The notes under the pieces are model-generated. The model had not been told where the DNA came from, did no database searches, and saw only the letters and a program-made list of their open reading frames with translations. Positions 41,746-52,300 of a stretch of DNA of 64,000 nt are shown piece after piece. The stretch is from Pseudoduganella aquatica (lineage in GTDB: Bacteria > Pseudomonadota > Gammaproteobacteria > Burkholderiales > Burkholderiaceae_D), in NCBI RefSeq assembly GCF_009857595.1, contig NZ_WWCU01000027.1, positions 24,336 through 88,335 of the forward strand. The letters are read 5' to 3'. Every line of letters begins with the position of its first letter. The first letter of the stretch is position 1. The position numbers were made by a program, and so were the translations under genes.

Positions 41746-43578
41746 TCAGGCGGCGCGCCTGCGGTCGAAGTGGGCTTCGATCGCCTCCAGCGTTTTCCCT
41801 TTGGTTTCCGGCAGCAGGAAGGCGGCGGTGAGGAAGTACAGCACCGCGCAGCCGGCGCCGTAGAAGAACATGGTGGCGTAGCCGTGCTGGGCCACGGTCG
41901 GCAGGAACACGGCCGCTATCACCGTCGATACAAACTGGTTGATCAGCAGGGCGATGCTCATGCCGTTCGAGCGTATGCGCGTGGGCATCAGCTCGGACAG
42001 CGCCAGCCACACGCACACGCCGGGGCCGACGGCGAAGCTGGCCACGAACAGGAAGATGGCCAGCGCCACCTGCCAGCCGTGCGCGGCGGGCGGCACTTGC
42101 GCCAGGTAGGCTTTTTCTATGCGCAGAGGCGCGTTGACGGCGTCGGCCGGATCGGCGAAGGGATTCAGGTGCAGGCGGCGGAAGAAGGCGCCGATCACGC
42201 TGTCCGGCTGCACGGTGTCCTCACGGCTCATGCGCAGCTCGGGCAGGGCGGCGTCGTCGCTGCGGCGGGTCTGCACGTTGGTGAAAGGGCCGTAGGCGTA
42301 GGCAACCACAAGTTGCTGCGCGGCGCCGCCGGTCTCCGCTGCGCCCAGCGCATGCAGGGTGGCGCTGTCGAGGCGCAGGGCCAGCGTGTTGGACTGGATG
42401 CGGGCTTCAACGGCGGGGCGCACGTCGCGCTGGTCCGCCTCCGCGCTGCGGAACAGCAGGCCCGCCGCCAGCAGGGCGAGGACGATGCCGCCGCTGCCCA
42501 GCATGAGCAGGAATTTGCGGCCCTTGCGGTCGACCAGCACCACGGCCACCATGGTCATCACCGCGTTCACCACTTTCAAACCCACGTCGGCCATGTTGGC
42601 GGTGGCGCCGGGCAGGCCGGCCTGGTTCAGGATGTTGACCACGTAGGCCAGGATGGAGTTGATACCGGTCGCTTGCGTGAGGGCGAGCACCAGGCAGGCC
42701 AGCAGGAAGGGCAGCATGTAGCGGCGGCTGAGCAGCGGGTCGCTGGCTCCGGACGGCGCAGCGGAGGCATTGCTGTCGGCGGCCGTGGCCGATTGCGCTT
42801 GCAGGATGTCCTGCAGTTCGGCCTGCGCTTCGTCGGCGGGGCGGGTGCGCAGCAGGGAGGCGAGGGCGGCTTCGGCGCGGCCACGGCGGGCCAGCCAGCG
42901 CGGCGATTCGGCCAGCAGCAGCGCGCCGGCGGTGAACACCAGGCCGGGCGTGAGGCACATCCAGAAGATGCTGCGCCAGGCGTGGTCCTTGGCGGCGAAC
43001 ACGGTGGCGGCGCGCTCGGCTTCGGGCAGCGCCTGCGCGGCGGCGGTCACGCCGTCCACCGCGTGCGCCTGCGCCAGGCCGATGACGGCGGCGGCCACCA
43101 GGCCTATGGTGAGCAGCAGCTGGAACAGGGCCGCGCCGCGTCCGCGCTGCGAGGCGTGCAGGCATTCGGCCAGGTACAGCGGCACCACGACGCCGATCAA
43201 GCCGCCGCTCACGCCCTGCAGCAGGCGGCCGAGCAGCAGCGGCGTGTAGCCGTCGGCCAGCGCGATCAGCGGGATGCTGAGCGTGAACAGCACGCCGGAC
43301 AAGGCCATGGCCCAGCGCCGCCCGATCAGGTCCGCCAGCGCGCCGGCGAACAGCGAGGACAGCACGGAGCCCAGCAGCACCGCCGCCACGATAAAGCTGA
43401 GCTGCTGCGCGCTGAGCTTCCACGCCAGCGAGGCGGTCGATTCCAGGTAGGGCAGCGCGCCGGCGATGATGCCCACGTCTATGCCGTACAGCAGGCCCCC
43501 CATGCCGGCAATGAACAGCATGAAGCGCTTGGCGCGGGCGGGGACGTGTGGCTGCGTGCTGGCGGTCATGCTGGACAT
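41746..43578 (-). CDS. MFS sugar porter, putative GalNAc permease
   Basis: Inner-membrane sugar porter of 610 residues. It has the family marks GIDVGIIAGALPYL, the RxGRR-type LADLIGRRWA after helix 2, VPLYLAE, a central cytoplasmic loop and the QATGINSILAY segment of helix 7; the C-terminus has PETKGKTLEAIE. A hydrophilic insertion of about 120 residues (378-500) between helices 9 and 10 is not part of the standard fold. GGAG lies 7 bases before the ATG at 43578. As last gene of the GalNAc operon it is the likely GalNAc importer (AgaP-type); specificity is inferred from context. Confidence 0.88.
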   Translation of the reverse strand: MSSMTASTQPHVPARAKRFMLFIAGMGGLLYGIDVGIIAGALPYLESTASLAWKLSAQQLSFIVAAVLLGSVLSSLFAGALADLIGRRWAMALSGVLFTLSIPLIALADGYTPLLLGRLLQGVSGGLIGVVVPLYLAECLHASQRGRGAALFQLLLTIGLVAAAVIGLAQAHAVDGVTAAAQALPEAERAATVFAAKDHAWRSIFWMCLTPGLVFTAGALLLAESPRWLARRGRAEAALASLLRTRPADEAQAELQDILQAQSATAADSNASAAPSGASDPLLSRRYMLPFLLACLVLALTQATGINSILAYVVNILNQAGLPGATANMADVGLKVVNAVMTMVAVVLVDRKGRKFLLMLGSGGIVLALLAAGLLFRSAEADQRDVRPAVEARIQSNTLALRLDSATLHALGAAETGGAAQQLVVAYAYGPFTNVQTRRSDDAALPELRMSREDTVQPDSVIGAFFRRLHLNPFADPADAVNAPLRIEKAYLAQVPPAAHGWQVALAIFLFVASFAVGPGVCVWLALSELMPTRIRSNGMSIALLINQFVSTVIAAVFLPTVAQHGYATMFFYGAGCAVLYFLTAAFLLPETKGKTLEAIEAHFDRRRAA

Positions 43579-43592
43579 GGTGGCTCCGTGTT

Positions 43593-44690
43593 CTAGTTGG
43601 AAGTAAGGTCGATGGCTTCGCCTTCGACGTAGACGGCGACCGGCTGCAGTTCGGCGTTGAGCACCACCATGTCGGCCCAGGCGCCGGGCGCCAGGCGTCC
43701 GCGTTCGGATTCGCCGAGGTAGTCGGCCGGGTAAAGCGAAAGGCGGTTGGATGCGTCGGCCAGGTCCAGTCCCAGGCCGACGAAGTTGCGCAGCGCCTGG
43801 TCCATGGTCAGCACGCTGCCGGCCAGCGAGCCGGTGGCCAGGCGCACGCAGCCCATGCATTTGAATACGCGCTGCGTGCCGAGCGCGTATTCGCCGTCCG
43901 GCATGCCGGTGGCGCTGGTGGCGTCGGTCACGCCGTACAGGCGGGGAATGCAGCGCAGGGCGCTTTGCAGCGCGCCCGGGCTCACGTGCATCAGGTCCGG
44001 TATCACTTCGGCATATTCCGCGTGCGCCAGCGCGGCGCCCACCATGCCGGGCTGGTAGTGGCCCATGCCGGTCATGCCGTTGAACAGGTGCGTAAAGCCC
44101 GCCACGCCCGCTTCAAGCGCGGCCACGCCGTCCTCATAGCTGCCGGCGCTGTGGCCGATCTGCACGCGGATGCCCATGGCCTTCAGCTGCGGGACCAATG
44201 CGAGATGGCCGTCCACTTCCGGCGCCAGCGTCAGCACGCGGATGGGCGCGACGGCGTGCAGGCTTTGCACCAGTTCCAGGCTGGCCACCATCACGTCCGG
44301 GGGCTGCGCGCCCAGGCGGTTCAGGTTGAGGAAGGGGCCTTCGAGATGCACGCCCAGCATGCGCGCGCCGCCTGCGGGCCTCTCTGCGATCACGCCGGCC
44401 AGGCCGGCCAGCGCGCGCCGTATCGACGGTTCCTTGGCGGTGAGGGTGGTGCCCAGCAGCGAGGTGGTGCCGTGGCGCGCGTGCGTGCGCGCCACGGTGG
44501 CGCCGGCATCGCCGCCCTGCATGATGTCGACGCCGGCGGCGCCGTGCACGTGCAGGTCCACGAAGCCGGGCAATATCGTCAGGCCGCTATGGCTTGCGGC
44601 AGGATCTTCCTGTATCTGCTGGATGCGCTGGCCGTAGCCTATGCTGCCTGTGATCCAACCGGTGGGGGTAAGTATTCTGCCGTGTAGCAC
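43593..44690 (-). CDS. nagA: N-acetylgalactosamine/N-acetylglucosamine-6-phosphate deacetylase
   Basis: Amidohydrolase of 365 residues removing the acetyl group from a HexNAc 6-phosphate. The N-terminal metal motif DLHVHGAAG has His47 and His49; HLEGPFLN gives the metal-binding Glu, QIGHSAGS and GFTHLFNGMTGM the later histidines, all as in NagA. In this cluster, with AgaS, AgaZ and an AgaR-like repressor, its substrate is more likely GalNAc-6-phosphate (AgaA-type) than GlcNAc-6-phosphate; the symbol follows the family. 14 bases separate it from the porter. Confidence 0.9.
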   Translation of the reverse strand: MLHGRILTPTGWITGSIGYGQRIQQIQEDPAASHSGLTILPGFVDLHVHGAAGVDIMQGGDAGATVARTHARHGTTSLLGTTLTAKEPSIRRALAGLAGVIAERPAGGARMLGVHLEGPFLNLNRLGAQPPDVMVASLELVQSLHAVAPIRVLTLAPEVDGHLALVPQLKAMGIRVQIGHSAGSYEDGVAALEAGVAGFTHLFNGMTGMGHYQPGMVGAALAHAEYAEVIPDLMHVSPGALQSALRCIPRLYGVTDATSATGMPDGEYALGTQRVFKCMGCVRLATGSLAGSVLTMDQALRNFVGLGLDLADASNRLSLYPADYLGESERGRLAPGAWADMVVLNAELQPVAVYVEGEAIDLTSN

Positions 44691-44693
44691 GCT

Positions 44694-45461
44694 CTATTCC
44701 GCTATGAGTAATTCGACGCCCAGCTCGCGCAGCCCCTGGCTGTATTCCGGGCTGATGCTGGCGTCGGTGATGACGGTGTGGACGCGGTTCAGCTGCACGA
44801 TGCGGTGCAGGCTGACGCGCCCAAACTTGGAGGCGTCCGTGAGGACGATGACTTTTTTCGCGCGCTCCACCATTTTCTGGTTCAGGCTCGCTTCCGCTTC
44901 GTGGTGGGTGGTCACGCCGAACTGCAGGTCGAAGCCGTCCACGCCGAGGAAGAGCTTGTCGAAGCTGTAGGCCTGCAAGCAGGCTTCGGCCTGCGCGCCC
45001 TGGATGGACAGCGACTGCTTGCGCAGCAGGCCGCCGGTCATGATCAGGTCCACACCCGGCGCGTCCGCCAGTTCCCAGGCGATGTTCAGGCCATTGGTCA
45101 GCACGGTCACTTCCTGCGCCTCGCGCAGATGGCGCGCCAGCGAGATGGTGGTGGTGCCGGAGTCGATGATGATGTTCTCGCCCGGCTGCACCAGGGTGGC
45201 GGCCAGCGCGCCGATGCGGTCCTTCTGCTGCTGGTTCAGCGCGTCCTTCTGGTGGATGCTTTGCTCGGCCACCGGCGTGCGGGTGAGGATGGCGCCGCCG
45301 TGGCTGCGCGTGGCCACGCCCTGGTTCTCGAGCGCCGTCAGGTCGCTGCGGATGGTCACGGCCGATACGCCGAACTGCTCCACCAGCGGCGTCACCTGGA
45401 CGGAGCCTTGTTGGGTGAGCATTTGCAGGATGGATGCGCGGCGTTGGCTGGTATTTCGCAT
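44694..45461 (-). CDS. agaR: DeoR-family repressor of the GalNAc genes (AgaR-like)
   Basis: A 255-residue DeoR/GlpR-family regulator. The helix-turn-helix is VTPLVEQFGVSAVTIRSDLTALENQGVATRSHGGAIL; the effector domain contains IIIDSGTTTISLARHL and FLGVDGFDLQFGVTTHHEAEASLNQKM, the sugar-phosphate isomerase-like fold sensing phosphorylated sugars. It lies in the operon it probably controls, 3 bases before nagA; GAAA-rich sites before agaS may be its operators. The AgaR assignment rests on context. Confidence 0.85.
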   Translation of the reverse strand: MRNTSQRRASILQMLTQQGSVQVTPLVEQFGVSAVTIRSDLTALENQGVATRSHGGAILTRTPVAEQSIHQKDALNQQQKDRIGALAATLVQPGENIIIDSGTTTISLARHLREAQEVTVLTNGLNIAWELADAPGVDLIMTGGLLRKQSLSIQGAQAEACLQAYSFDKLFLGVDGFDLQFGVTTHHEAEASLNQKMVERAKKVIVLTDASKFGRVSLHRIVQLNRVHTVITDASISPEYSQGLRELGVELLIAE

Positions 45462-45495
45462 GATGGCGTTGGGTCGACTTTGAAAAACGTCGAGC

Positions 45496-46845
45496 TTAAC
45501 AGATCGATGCGGCCGTGGTGGTGGCGGCGAAGTCCGAGTTATCCGCCGCGTTGCGGTTGCAGGCGCGCGCGTATTGCGCCAGCAGGCGGCCGATCTTGTG
45601 CTGCACCAGCGCGCCGGCGCTGGTGGCCAGCTGCCCTTGCAGCACTTCCAGGTACTGCTCCGGCAGGTGCTGGCTGAGCAGCGACAGCGGAATCTCGCGC
45701 GCGTCCAGGTTGGCGAACAGCGTTGCGGCGGCGGCCACCACCGGCGCTTCGCCCCAGTAGTAGCGGCAACGGTCGCTCAGGCCGTAGCGGCGCAGCAGGC
45801 GCTGCTCGGCGCTGCTGCCCGGATAGTGCTTGGCCCAGTGGCGAGGCTGCGCCAGCATCACTTCGTCCAGCACCTGCATCAGGCGCGAGCACTGCCCTGC
45901 GGGCACCAGCTCCTCCTCGATGCGGCACAGCGAGAGCATGGCCTCGCGCAGAGCGAAGGTGGCGGCCGGGCCGACCTTGAGGATGGCGAAGTGGTCGCGC
46001 ACCATGCCGTGCAGCGCGCTTTCGCGCTGGTAGTCGGTGGAGTGGGCCTCGAACACCAGGCCGGGCTGGCCAGCCACAAAAGCGGACAGCGCGGCCGCCT
46101 GCGCGGCGTCGTAGTGCTGGATATGGCTATGGTCGAAGTCCACGCCGGGCTGCACCACCATGGCCACCACGCGGCGCCAGGCGGCGTTCAGGCCGGCGTC
46201 CAGGAAGGCTTTGCGGTGCACTTCCAGCGTGCGCGCCGCCGCAGCGGGCGAGGTGACGGCGCCGGCCTTGGCGAGTTCTGCTTCGCCGCCTGGAATCGGC
46301 ACTTCGGTGCCGATCACATACACCGGGGGCGGCAGGCCCGCCTGTCCGGCGGCCGCTTCCGCCACCAGGGCCAGGCGCACCGAGCGCGCGGCGATGGTTT
46401 CGTCGCTGAGCACTGCCGGGTCGTCGGCGCAGCGCATGCTGCAATCGAGGTGGATCTTGTGGAAGCCCGCCGCCGCGTAGGCCGCGATCAGCGTGTCCGC
46501 GTTCTGCATGGCGGTGCTTGCGTCCAGGTGCTGCCAGGCGTTGGGGCCGAGATGGTCGCCGCCCAGCACCAGCATCTCCTGCGGAAAATCTTCTTCGCGC
46601 GCCATCTCCATCACGTAGCGGTGGAAGACGGCGGGCGTCATGCCGGTGTAGCCGCCGAACTGGTCCACCTGGTTGGAGGTCGCCTCCACCAGCAGCAGCG
46701 TGCCGTAGGAAGACGCCACCTTCATCGCTGCGCGCAGCACCAGCGGGTGGCTGCAGCACACGCTGTACAGGCCGGCGGCCTCGCCGCGCCTGTGGGCTGC
46801 CACAACGTTCTGGATGGGGGATGCAGATATGGTCATGGTGCTCAC
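45496..46845 (-). CDS. agaZ: AgaZ/GatZ-type tagatose-bisphosphate aldolase subunit or tagatose-6-phosphate kinase
   Basis: A 449-residue TIM-barrel protein of the GatZ/KbaZ/AgaZ family (GEAAGLYSVCCSHPLVLRAAMKVA, MLVLGGDHLGPNAWQHL, YVIGTEVPIPGGEAELA, PQ-DFDHSHIQHY). Family members were described as chaperone-like subunits needed by the catalytic aldolase AgaY/KbaY, and have also been proposed as tagatose-6-phosphate kinase; no agaY or PfkB-type kinase is in this window. The GTG at 46845 overlaps the ROK kinase stop (GTGA) and follows AGGA. Confidence 0.9.
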   Translation of the reverse strand: MSTMTISASPIQNVVAAHRRGEAAGLYSVCCSHPLVLRAAMKVASSYGTLLLVEATSNQVDQFGGYTGMTPAVFHRYVMEMAREEDFPQEMLVLGGDHLGPNAWQHLDASTAMQNADTLIAAYAAAGFHKIHLDCSMRCADDPAVLSDETIAARSVRLALVAEAAAGQAGLPPPVYVIGTEVPIPGGEAELAKAGAVTSPAAAARTLEVHRKAFLDAGLNAAWRRVVAMVVQPGVDFDHSHIQHYDAAQAAALSAFVAGQPGLVFEAHSTDYQRESALHGMVRDHFAILKVGPAATFALREAMLSLCRIEEELVPAGQCSRLMQVLDEVMLAQPRHWAKHYPGSSAEQRLLRRYGLSDRCRYYWGEAPVVAAAATLFANLDAREIPLSLLSQHLPEQYLEVLQGQLATSAGALVQHKIGRLLAQYARACNRNAADNSDFAATTTAASIC

Positions 46846-47792
46846 GCTGTCCTAGTTTGGTTGAGTGCCTGGTCTTCCAGCAGCTGCCTGGCCAGCAGTG
46901 CCGTGCCGCGCGCGCCGCCCGCGTCGCCGAAGCGGGGCGGCAGGATGGGCGGCGCCTGCACGCCGGCGAACAGGTGGCGGCGCATTGCGCCCGGCAGGCC
47001 TTCGTACAGGTGGGCCAGCTGGGACAGGCCGCCACCCAGCACGATGGCGTGCGGGTCCAGCGTAATCACCAGCGTGGCGAGCGCATGGCCCAGCAGGTCG
47101 AGATGCACGGCCAGGGTCTGCTCGGCGATCTTGTCGCCGGCCTGCGCGCGCGCGGCGATGGCCAGCGGAGCGTCCCCTGCTCCGCCGAAGTGTGCATGCA
47201 GCTTGCTCATGCCGGGGCCGGACACGTAGCGTTCCATGCAGCCGCTGCGGCCGCATGGGCAGTCGAGTATGGGCACGGCGTGCTGGATCAGCAGCGCTGC
47301 GGGCACGGGCCAGTGGCCCCATTCGCCCGCAATGCCGTTCAGCCCGCGCAGCAGGCGGCCTTCCACGCAGTAGCCGCCCCCCGCGCCGGTGCCGATAATG
47401 GCGCCGAACATGCTGGGCAGACCCTGCGCCGCGCCGCCTTGCGCTTCGGACAGCGCGAAGCACTGGCAGTCGTTGCCGATGGCGACGGGGCGCTGCAAAG
47501 CCTCCTGCAGCGCGGACACCACCAGGCGGCCGTTCAGCGCGGGCACATTGGAGCTGAGCTGGCGGCCGGTGGCGCTGTCGATAATGCCGGGCAGGCCTAT
47601 GCCTGCGGGCGCGCGCCGGCCCAGCGCCGCATCGCCGCGCTGCACCAGCGCCACGACGGCTTGCACGAAGGCGTCGAAGTCGGTGCCGGGCGTGGCGATG
47701 CGTTCACGGTGGACTTCGGCCAGGCCGCCGTCATCCTTGTACGCCACCAGCTCTATCTTGCTGCCGCCGATGTCGATGCCGTGGAAGCCCAT
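46842..47792 (-). CDS. ROK-family N-acetylhexosamine kinase
   Basis: Cytoplasmic sugar kinase of 316 residues that likely makes GalNAc-6-phosphate from imported GalNAc. Start MGFHGIDIGGSKIEL holds the ATP-binding loop; catalytic Asp is in the VAIGNDCQCFAL segment; GEWGHWP gives the zinc His, with the CPCGRSGCMERY cysteine motif of ROK proteins. The ATG at 47792, preceded by GAGGG, is preferred; ATGs at 47825/47828 would overlap the agaS stop. The order agaS-kinase-agaZ is tightly packed. Confidence 0.86.
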   Translation of the reverse strand: MGFHGIDIGGSKIELVAYKDDGGLAEVHRERIATPGTDFDAFVQAVVALVQRGDAALGRRAPAGIGLPGIIDSATGRQLSSNVPALNGRLVVSALQEALQRPVAIGNDCQCFALSEAQGGAAQGLPSMFGAIIGTGAGGGYCVEGRLLRGLNGIAGEWGHWPVPAALLIQHAVPILDCPCGRSGCMERYVSGPGMSKLHAHFGGAGDAPLAIAARAQAGDKIAEQTLAVHLDLLGHALATLVITLDPHAIVLGGGLSQLAHLYEGLPGAMRRHLFAGVQAPPILPPRFGDAGGARGTALLARQLLEDQALNQTRTA

Positions 47793-47814
47793 GCCTGTGC
47801 CCTCGTGCGCTGGT

Positions 47815-48984
47815 TCAGAATTCATCATGGCGGTAAATGGTGACGCCCTGCACAACACGGTTGACCGTGCCGCCGGTGAATGGATTGTCCGGCCGCAGCT
47901 GCAGCAGCGCGGACTGGTGCAGCGCGTACTGCTGCGCCATCAGCAGCCACAGTGGCGCCAGCCAGGCGTCGGTCAAGGCCGCAGCGGAGGATGCCGGCGC
48001 GGCGATGGCGATATCGGTGGCCTCGCCCCCGTCCACGCCGAAGCCCACGGTCAGGCAGCGGCCCGCCACCTGGTCGCGGCGCAGCTCAAGAAGCAGGTCG
48101 TGTTCGTATTTGCGCGCCAGCGGCTTGGCGCTGCGGAACAGCACCACCAGCGTCTCCGCGTCGAGCATGGCTTTCGGGCCGTGGCGGAAGCCGAGCGGGC
48201 TGTTGGCGACGGCCAGCACGCGGCCGCCGGTCAGCTCCAGTATCTTCAGCGCGGCTTCCTTCGCCAGCGCCTCCAGCGGGCCGCTGCCCAGGTAGACCAC
48301 GCGCGACACCGGCTGCGCACCCAGCGCGGCCAGCGGCGCCACCCATGTTTGCAGCGCCTGTTCGGCAAGCGCGGCCAATTGCTCCAGCTTGTCCAGCTGC
48401 GGCTCGCGGCCCAGCACGGACAAGGCGGCCAGCAGCATGCAGGTGAAGCTGCTGGTCATGGCGAAACCACGGTCGCAGCTGGAGGCGGGCATCAGCAGAT
48501 TGCAGGTGGCGGCGTCGTTCGCGCCTTGCTGCGCCAGCTGCCCGGCCGCATTGCAGGTGATGTTGAGGAAGCGCGCGCCCGGCACCAGGTCGCGCAGCAG
48601 GCTCACGGCCGCCGTGCTTTCAGGGCTGTTGCCGCTGCGGGCGAAGGAGACCAGCAGCGTAGGCGCGTCCGCTTCCAGATACAGCTCGGGGTGGGTGAGC
48701 AGGGTGGTGGTGGCCACGGCGCGCACTTGCGCAGGCCAGGCGGCGTTCAGTTCGTCCGCAATGATTTCCCCCGCATAGGCCGAACTGCCCGCGCCGGTGA
48801 GGATCACGCGCTGGCGCGGATCGTCCAGGCAGGCGCCGAGGAAGGCCGCCACGCGCGCCTGTTCGGCTGCCAGGCCGGCGGCCAGTTCGCGCCACATGGC
48901 TGGCTGGTGGACGATTTCTTCGGCGGTATCGAGGCCGCCGATGTCACGCCAGTCTTGGCTGGCACGCTGCAGTAGGGTAGTCAT
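47815..48984 (-). CDS. agaS: Galactosamine-6-phosphate deaminase/isomerase (SIS domain)
   Basis: A 389-residue protein with two SIS sugar-isomerase domains that converts galactosamine-6-phosphate to tagatose-6-phosphate and ammonia. Marks are VILTGAGSSAYAGEI and LLVSFARSGNSPESTAAV in the first domain, and VVYLGSGPLEALAKEAALKILELTGGRVLA and FRHGPKAMLDAETLVVL in the second. It is the first gene of the minus-strand operon and is divergent from the TonB receptor. Close relatives include the GlmS isomerase half, but the length and context favour AgaS. Confidence 0.92.
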   Translation of the reverse strand: MTTLLQRASQDWRDIGGLDTAEEIVHQPAMWRELAAGLAAEQARVAAFLGACLDDPRQRVILTGAGSSAYAGEIIADELNAAWPAQVRAVATTTLLTHPELYLEADAPTLLVSFARSGNSPESTAAVSLLRDLVPGARFLNITCNAAGQLAQQGANDAATCNLLMPASSCDRGFAMTSSFTCMLLAALSVLGREPQLDKLEQLAALAEQALQTWVAPLAALGAQPVSRVVYLGSGPLEALAKEAALKILELTGGRVLAVANSPLGFRHGPKAMLDAETLVVLFRSAKPLARKYEHDLLLELRRDQVAGRCLTVGFGVDGGEATDIAIAAPASSAAALTDAWLAPLWLLMAQQYALHQSALLQLRPDNPFTGGTVNRVVQGVTIYRHDEF

Positions 48985-49306
48985 CGAAAGTTTTTCAGGT
49001 TGAAGTCATGGAAATGGTAAGGTTTAATTTTCGTTCTGTCAAACTCGAAAGATAAAAAGAAAGTTCCTGTGGCGCAATTTGACTATATCTCAGCCCATCA
49101 GGCAGCGGGATGTGGATCTTTTACTACGAAATAGAAAGTTTGTGGCGAATGAAAATCGCAATACGAAAGATAATTTAATAAAAATTCGCATTTATTCTTT
49201 CTTTTTGTTGACCTTGTTTGTTTTTATTCCTAGAGTGGCTTCACAAGAAACAGAAAAGTCTTTCGATTTGCTGATACAACAACTGTCATATAAGGGAGAG
49301 AACAGC
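48985..49306. promoter_or_regulatory. Divergent A+T-rich control region with GAAA-type repeats
   Basis: The 322 bases between agaS and the receptor gene are much richer in A+T than the window. They hold no gene, but at least three related sites: CGAAAGATAAAAAGAAAG near 49046-49063, TACGAAATAGAAAGTTT at 49125-49141 and TACGAAAGATAA at 49162-49173; CGAAAG also overlaps the agaS start. Repeated GAAA/TTTC words are typical of DeoR-family (AgaR) operators, so this is likely the shared operator of both operons. Confidence 0.55.
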
Positions 49307-52300
49307 ATGCATCCACAACGAGACATAATGCACCGCTTTGAGCTGAAGGACGGCGCCGCAGCGGTATTGCTGGCGCTGGCCGTGGGCGGCGCGGCGCCGG
49401 CCTGGGCGCAGTCCAACGCCACCACCACCATCTTCGGCGAGGTGGCGTCTCCCGCCGGCGCCACCGTGGTGCTGGAAAACCTGGACACCGGCGTCAAGCG
49501 CACGCTGACTCCCGACGCGGCCGGCCGCTACGTGGCCAACTCCATGCCGCCGGGCCGCTATGCCGCCCGCGTGCTGCGTGGCGGCGCGGTGGCGGCGTCG
49601 CGGGAAGTGGAGGCGGTGATCGGCTCGGGCGCGGAAGCAAACTTCGGCGCCGTGGAGAACGCCGCCACCGTGGTGGTGCGCGCCAGCCGCAACCCTATCG
49701 ACGTATCGAACACCAATAACGGCGTGGTCTTCACCGCCAAGGAGCTGAAAGCGCTGCCGGTGGCCAGCGACGTGGCGGCCGTGGTGCAGCTCACGCCCGG
49801 CGTATCGCGCGGCACCAACAGCCAGTACGGAAGCGCGCCGCAGATCGGCGGCTCAGGCCAGTCCGAAAACGCCTTCTATCTGAACGGCTTCCCGATTACG
49901 AACATCCTCACGCAGGTGGGCGCGTCCGAACTGCCCTTCGGCGCCATCTCGAATATGCAGGTGCTGTCCGGCGGCTACGGCGCGGAGTTCGGCCGCTCCA
50001 CGGGCGGCGTGGTCAACATCACCAGCAAGAGCGGCGGCAACAAGTTTGAGTTCGGCGGCAAAGTCGCCACCGTCCCTGGGCGCCTGAAAGGCTCGCCGGA
50101 GGACACCTACTATCCCCGCACCGGCGCCCATCCGGACACGGACGGCAAGCTGCTGTTCCGCAATCACGACAACAGCAGCACCAGCAAGGTGGCGGGCCTG
50201 TACGGCAGCGGTCCGCTGATCCGCAACAAGCTGTTTGCCTTCGTCGCGCTGGAGCGCACCAAGACCGATTCTGAATCGGTAGGGGCCTCCAGCGACGCCA
50301 CCGCCAAAACGCTGCTCACCGGCTGGAACACCAGCGAATCCAAGGTGGACCGCTACCTGGCCAAGCTCGATTACAACCTGACCGAGGACCATCACTTCGA
50401 GTACACCAAGCTGTACGACCGCACCCGCAGCAGCAGCCGCGCCTACGGCTACAGCTATGCCACCGGGCAGCACGACAACGTGCCGGGCAACGCGGGCGAA
50501 TCCACGCGCAACTGCTGCGGCGCCTCGGCTGCGCCGGGCGCCAATCTCGACATTTTCAAATACACCGGCTACCTCACCGACGACCTGACCGTCACCGCGC
50601 TGTACGGCAAATCGCGCACCAGCCACGGCCGCACGCCGAACGGCTACGATCCCAAGCTGGCGCAGACCGCCGGCGGCACCACCGTGCAGGTCCCAGGCCT
50701 GAACTACCCGAACCCGCAGTCCGTTACCGGCAACCTGGTGGATCCGGCATCGGGCGACCGCCAGACTGCCAAGCGCCTGGACGTGGAATACAAGCTGGGC
50801 AAGCACTCGCTGCGCGGCGGTATCGACCGCATCGACGTGGAATCCGTGGTCGGCTTCATGCTGGCCGGCGGCTACCGCTGGACCTACCGCAAAGCCAGCG
50901 ATCCCACGCGCGCCATCAACGGCGCCTTCGAAACCCCGGCGCAGGGCGGTGGCTACGGCACGCAGGGCTACTACGTGAGCCGCGACTATTACAGCAACCT
51001 GGCGCGCCCCACCAGCGAACAGTCGGCGCAATACATCCAGGACCACTACCAGGTGACCGACCGGGTGCTGCTGGACCTGGGGCTGCGCCGCGAACAATTC
51101 ACCAACTACACCAGCACGGGCGACGCCTTCATCTCCCAGCGCAGCATGATAGCGCCGCGCCTGGGCGCCACCTGGGACTACCACGGCGACAGCTCGCTCA
51201 AGTTCTCGCTGAACGCGGGCCGCTACCACTTGCCGGTGCCGTCCAACCTGTCGTCGAATATGGCCGCGCCGTTCACGTCCACCAGCGAATTTTTCACCTA
51301 CACCGGCGTGGACCAGGCCACCGGCGCGCCGACAGGCCTGCACGCCATCAGCAAGCCGTATTCGGCCAACAACGCCTATGGCCAGAGCCGCGACGCGCGC
51401 GAAGTCACGGCCATCGGCCTCAAGCCGCTGTCGCAGGACGAAATCACCATGGGCTTTGAGCGCGCCTTCAGCCAGCAGTGGGTGGCCGGCGCCAGCGTTC
51501 AGTACCGCCGCCTGAACGACACCAACGACGATACCTGCGACCAGCGTCCCATCGACGCCTGGGCCGCGCGCAACAAGGTGGACACCTCGCACTGGGGCGG
51601 CTTCCAGTGCGCCATCATCAACCCCGGCCGCGACGGCAACCTGATGATAGACTTCGCCGACGGCAAGGGGCTGCGCCGGGTGGACATCACGGCGGCGGAG
51701 TGGGGCAATCCGAGGCCGGACCGCAGCTACCGCGCGCTGCACCTGTCGCTGGAGCATCCGCTCAGCAGCGGCTGGTACGGCAAAGTGACCTACACGCTGT
51801 CCAGGCTGAAGGGCAATATGGAAGGCCAGACCGACACCAACGGCGGCGGCGACGTGGGCCTGACCGTCAGCGACGACCACAAGGAGCTGATGTACAACGC
51901 CTACGGCTACCTGCCGGGCGACCATCGCCACGCCGTCAAGGCCTACGGTTTCGTGCAGGCGCTGCCTGAGTTGAACGTGGGCGCCAATCTGACGCTGCTG
52001 TCGGGCGCGCCCCGCAATTGCATAGGAGAGCTGCCGGACGCGCTGCGCTTCGACCACGACTACGGAGCGGCCTACTTCTACTGCAACGGCAAGCCCACGC
52101 CGCGCGGCACCCAGGGCCGGCTGCCGTGGCAGGCCACGCTGGATCTGAACATGGTCTACCTGCCACGCTTTGCCAAGGGCCTGAGCCTGAAGGCCGACGT
52201 GTTCAATGTGTTTGACCGCCAGAGCATCACCCGCTATAACGAAACCCGTGAAGACGGCGGCGCCATCGCGCGCAACTACCTGCAAGTGACCGGCCGCACG

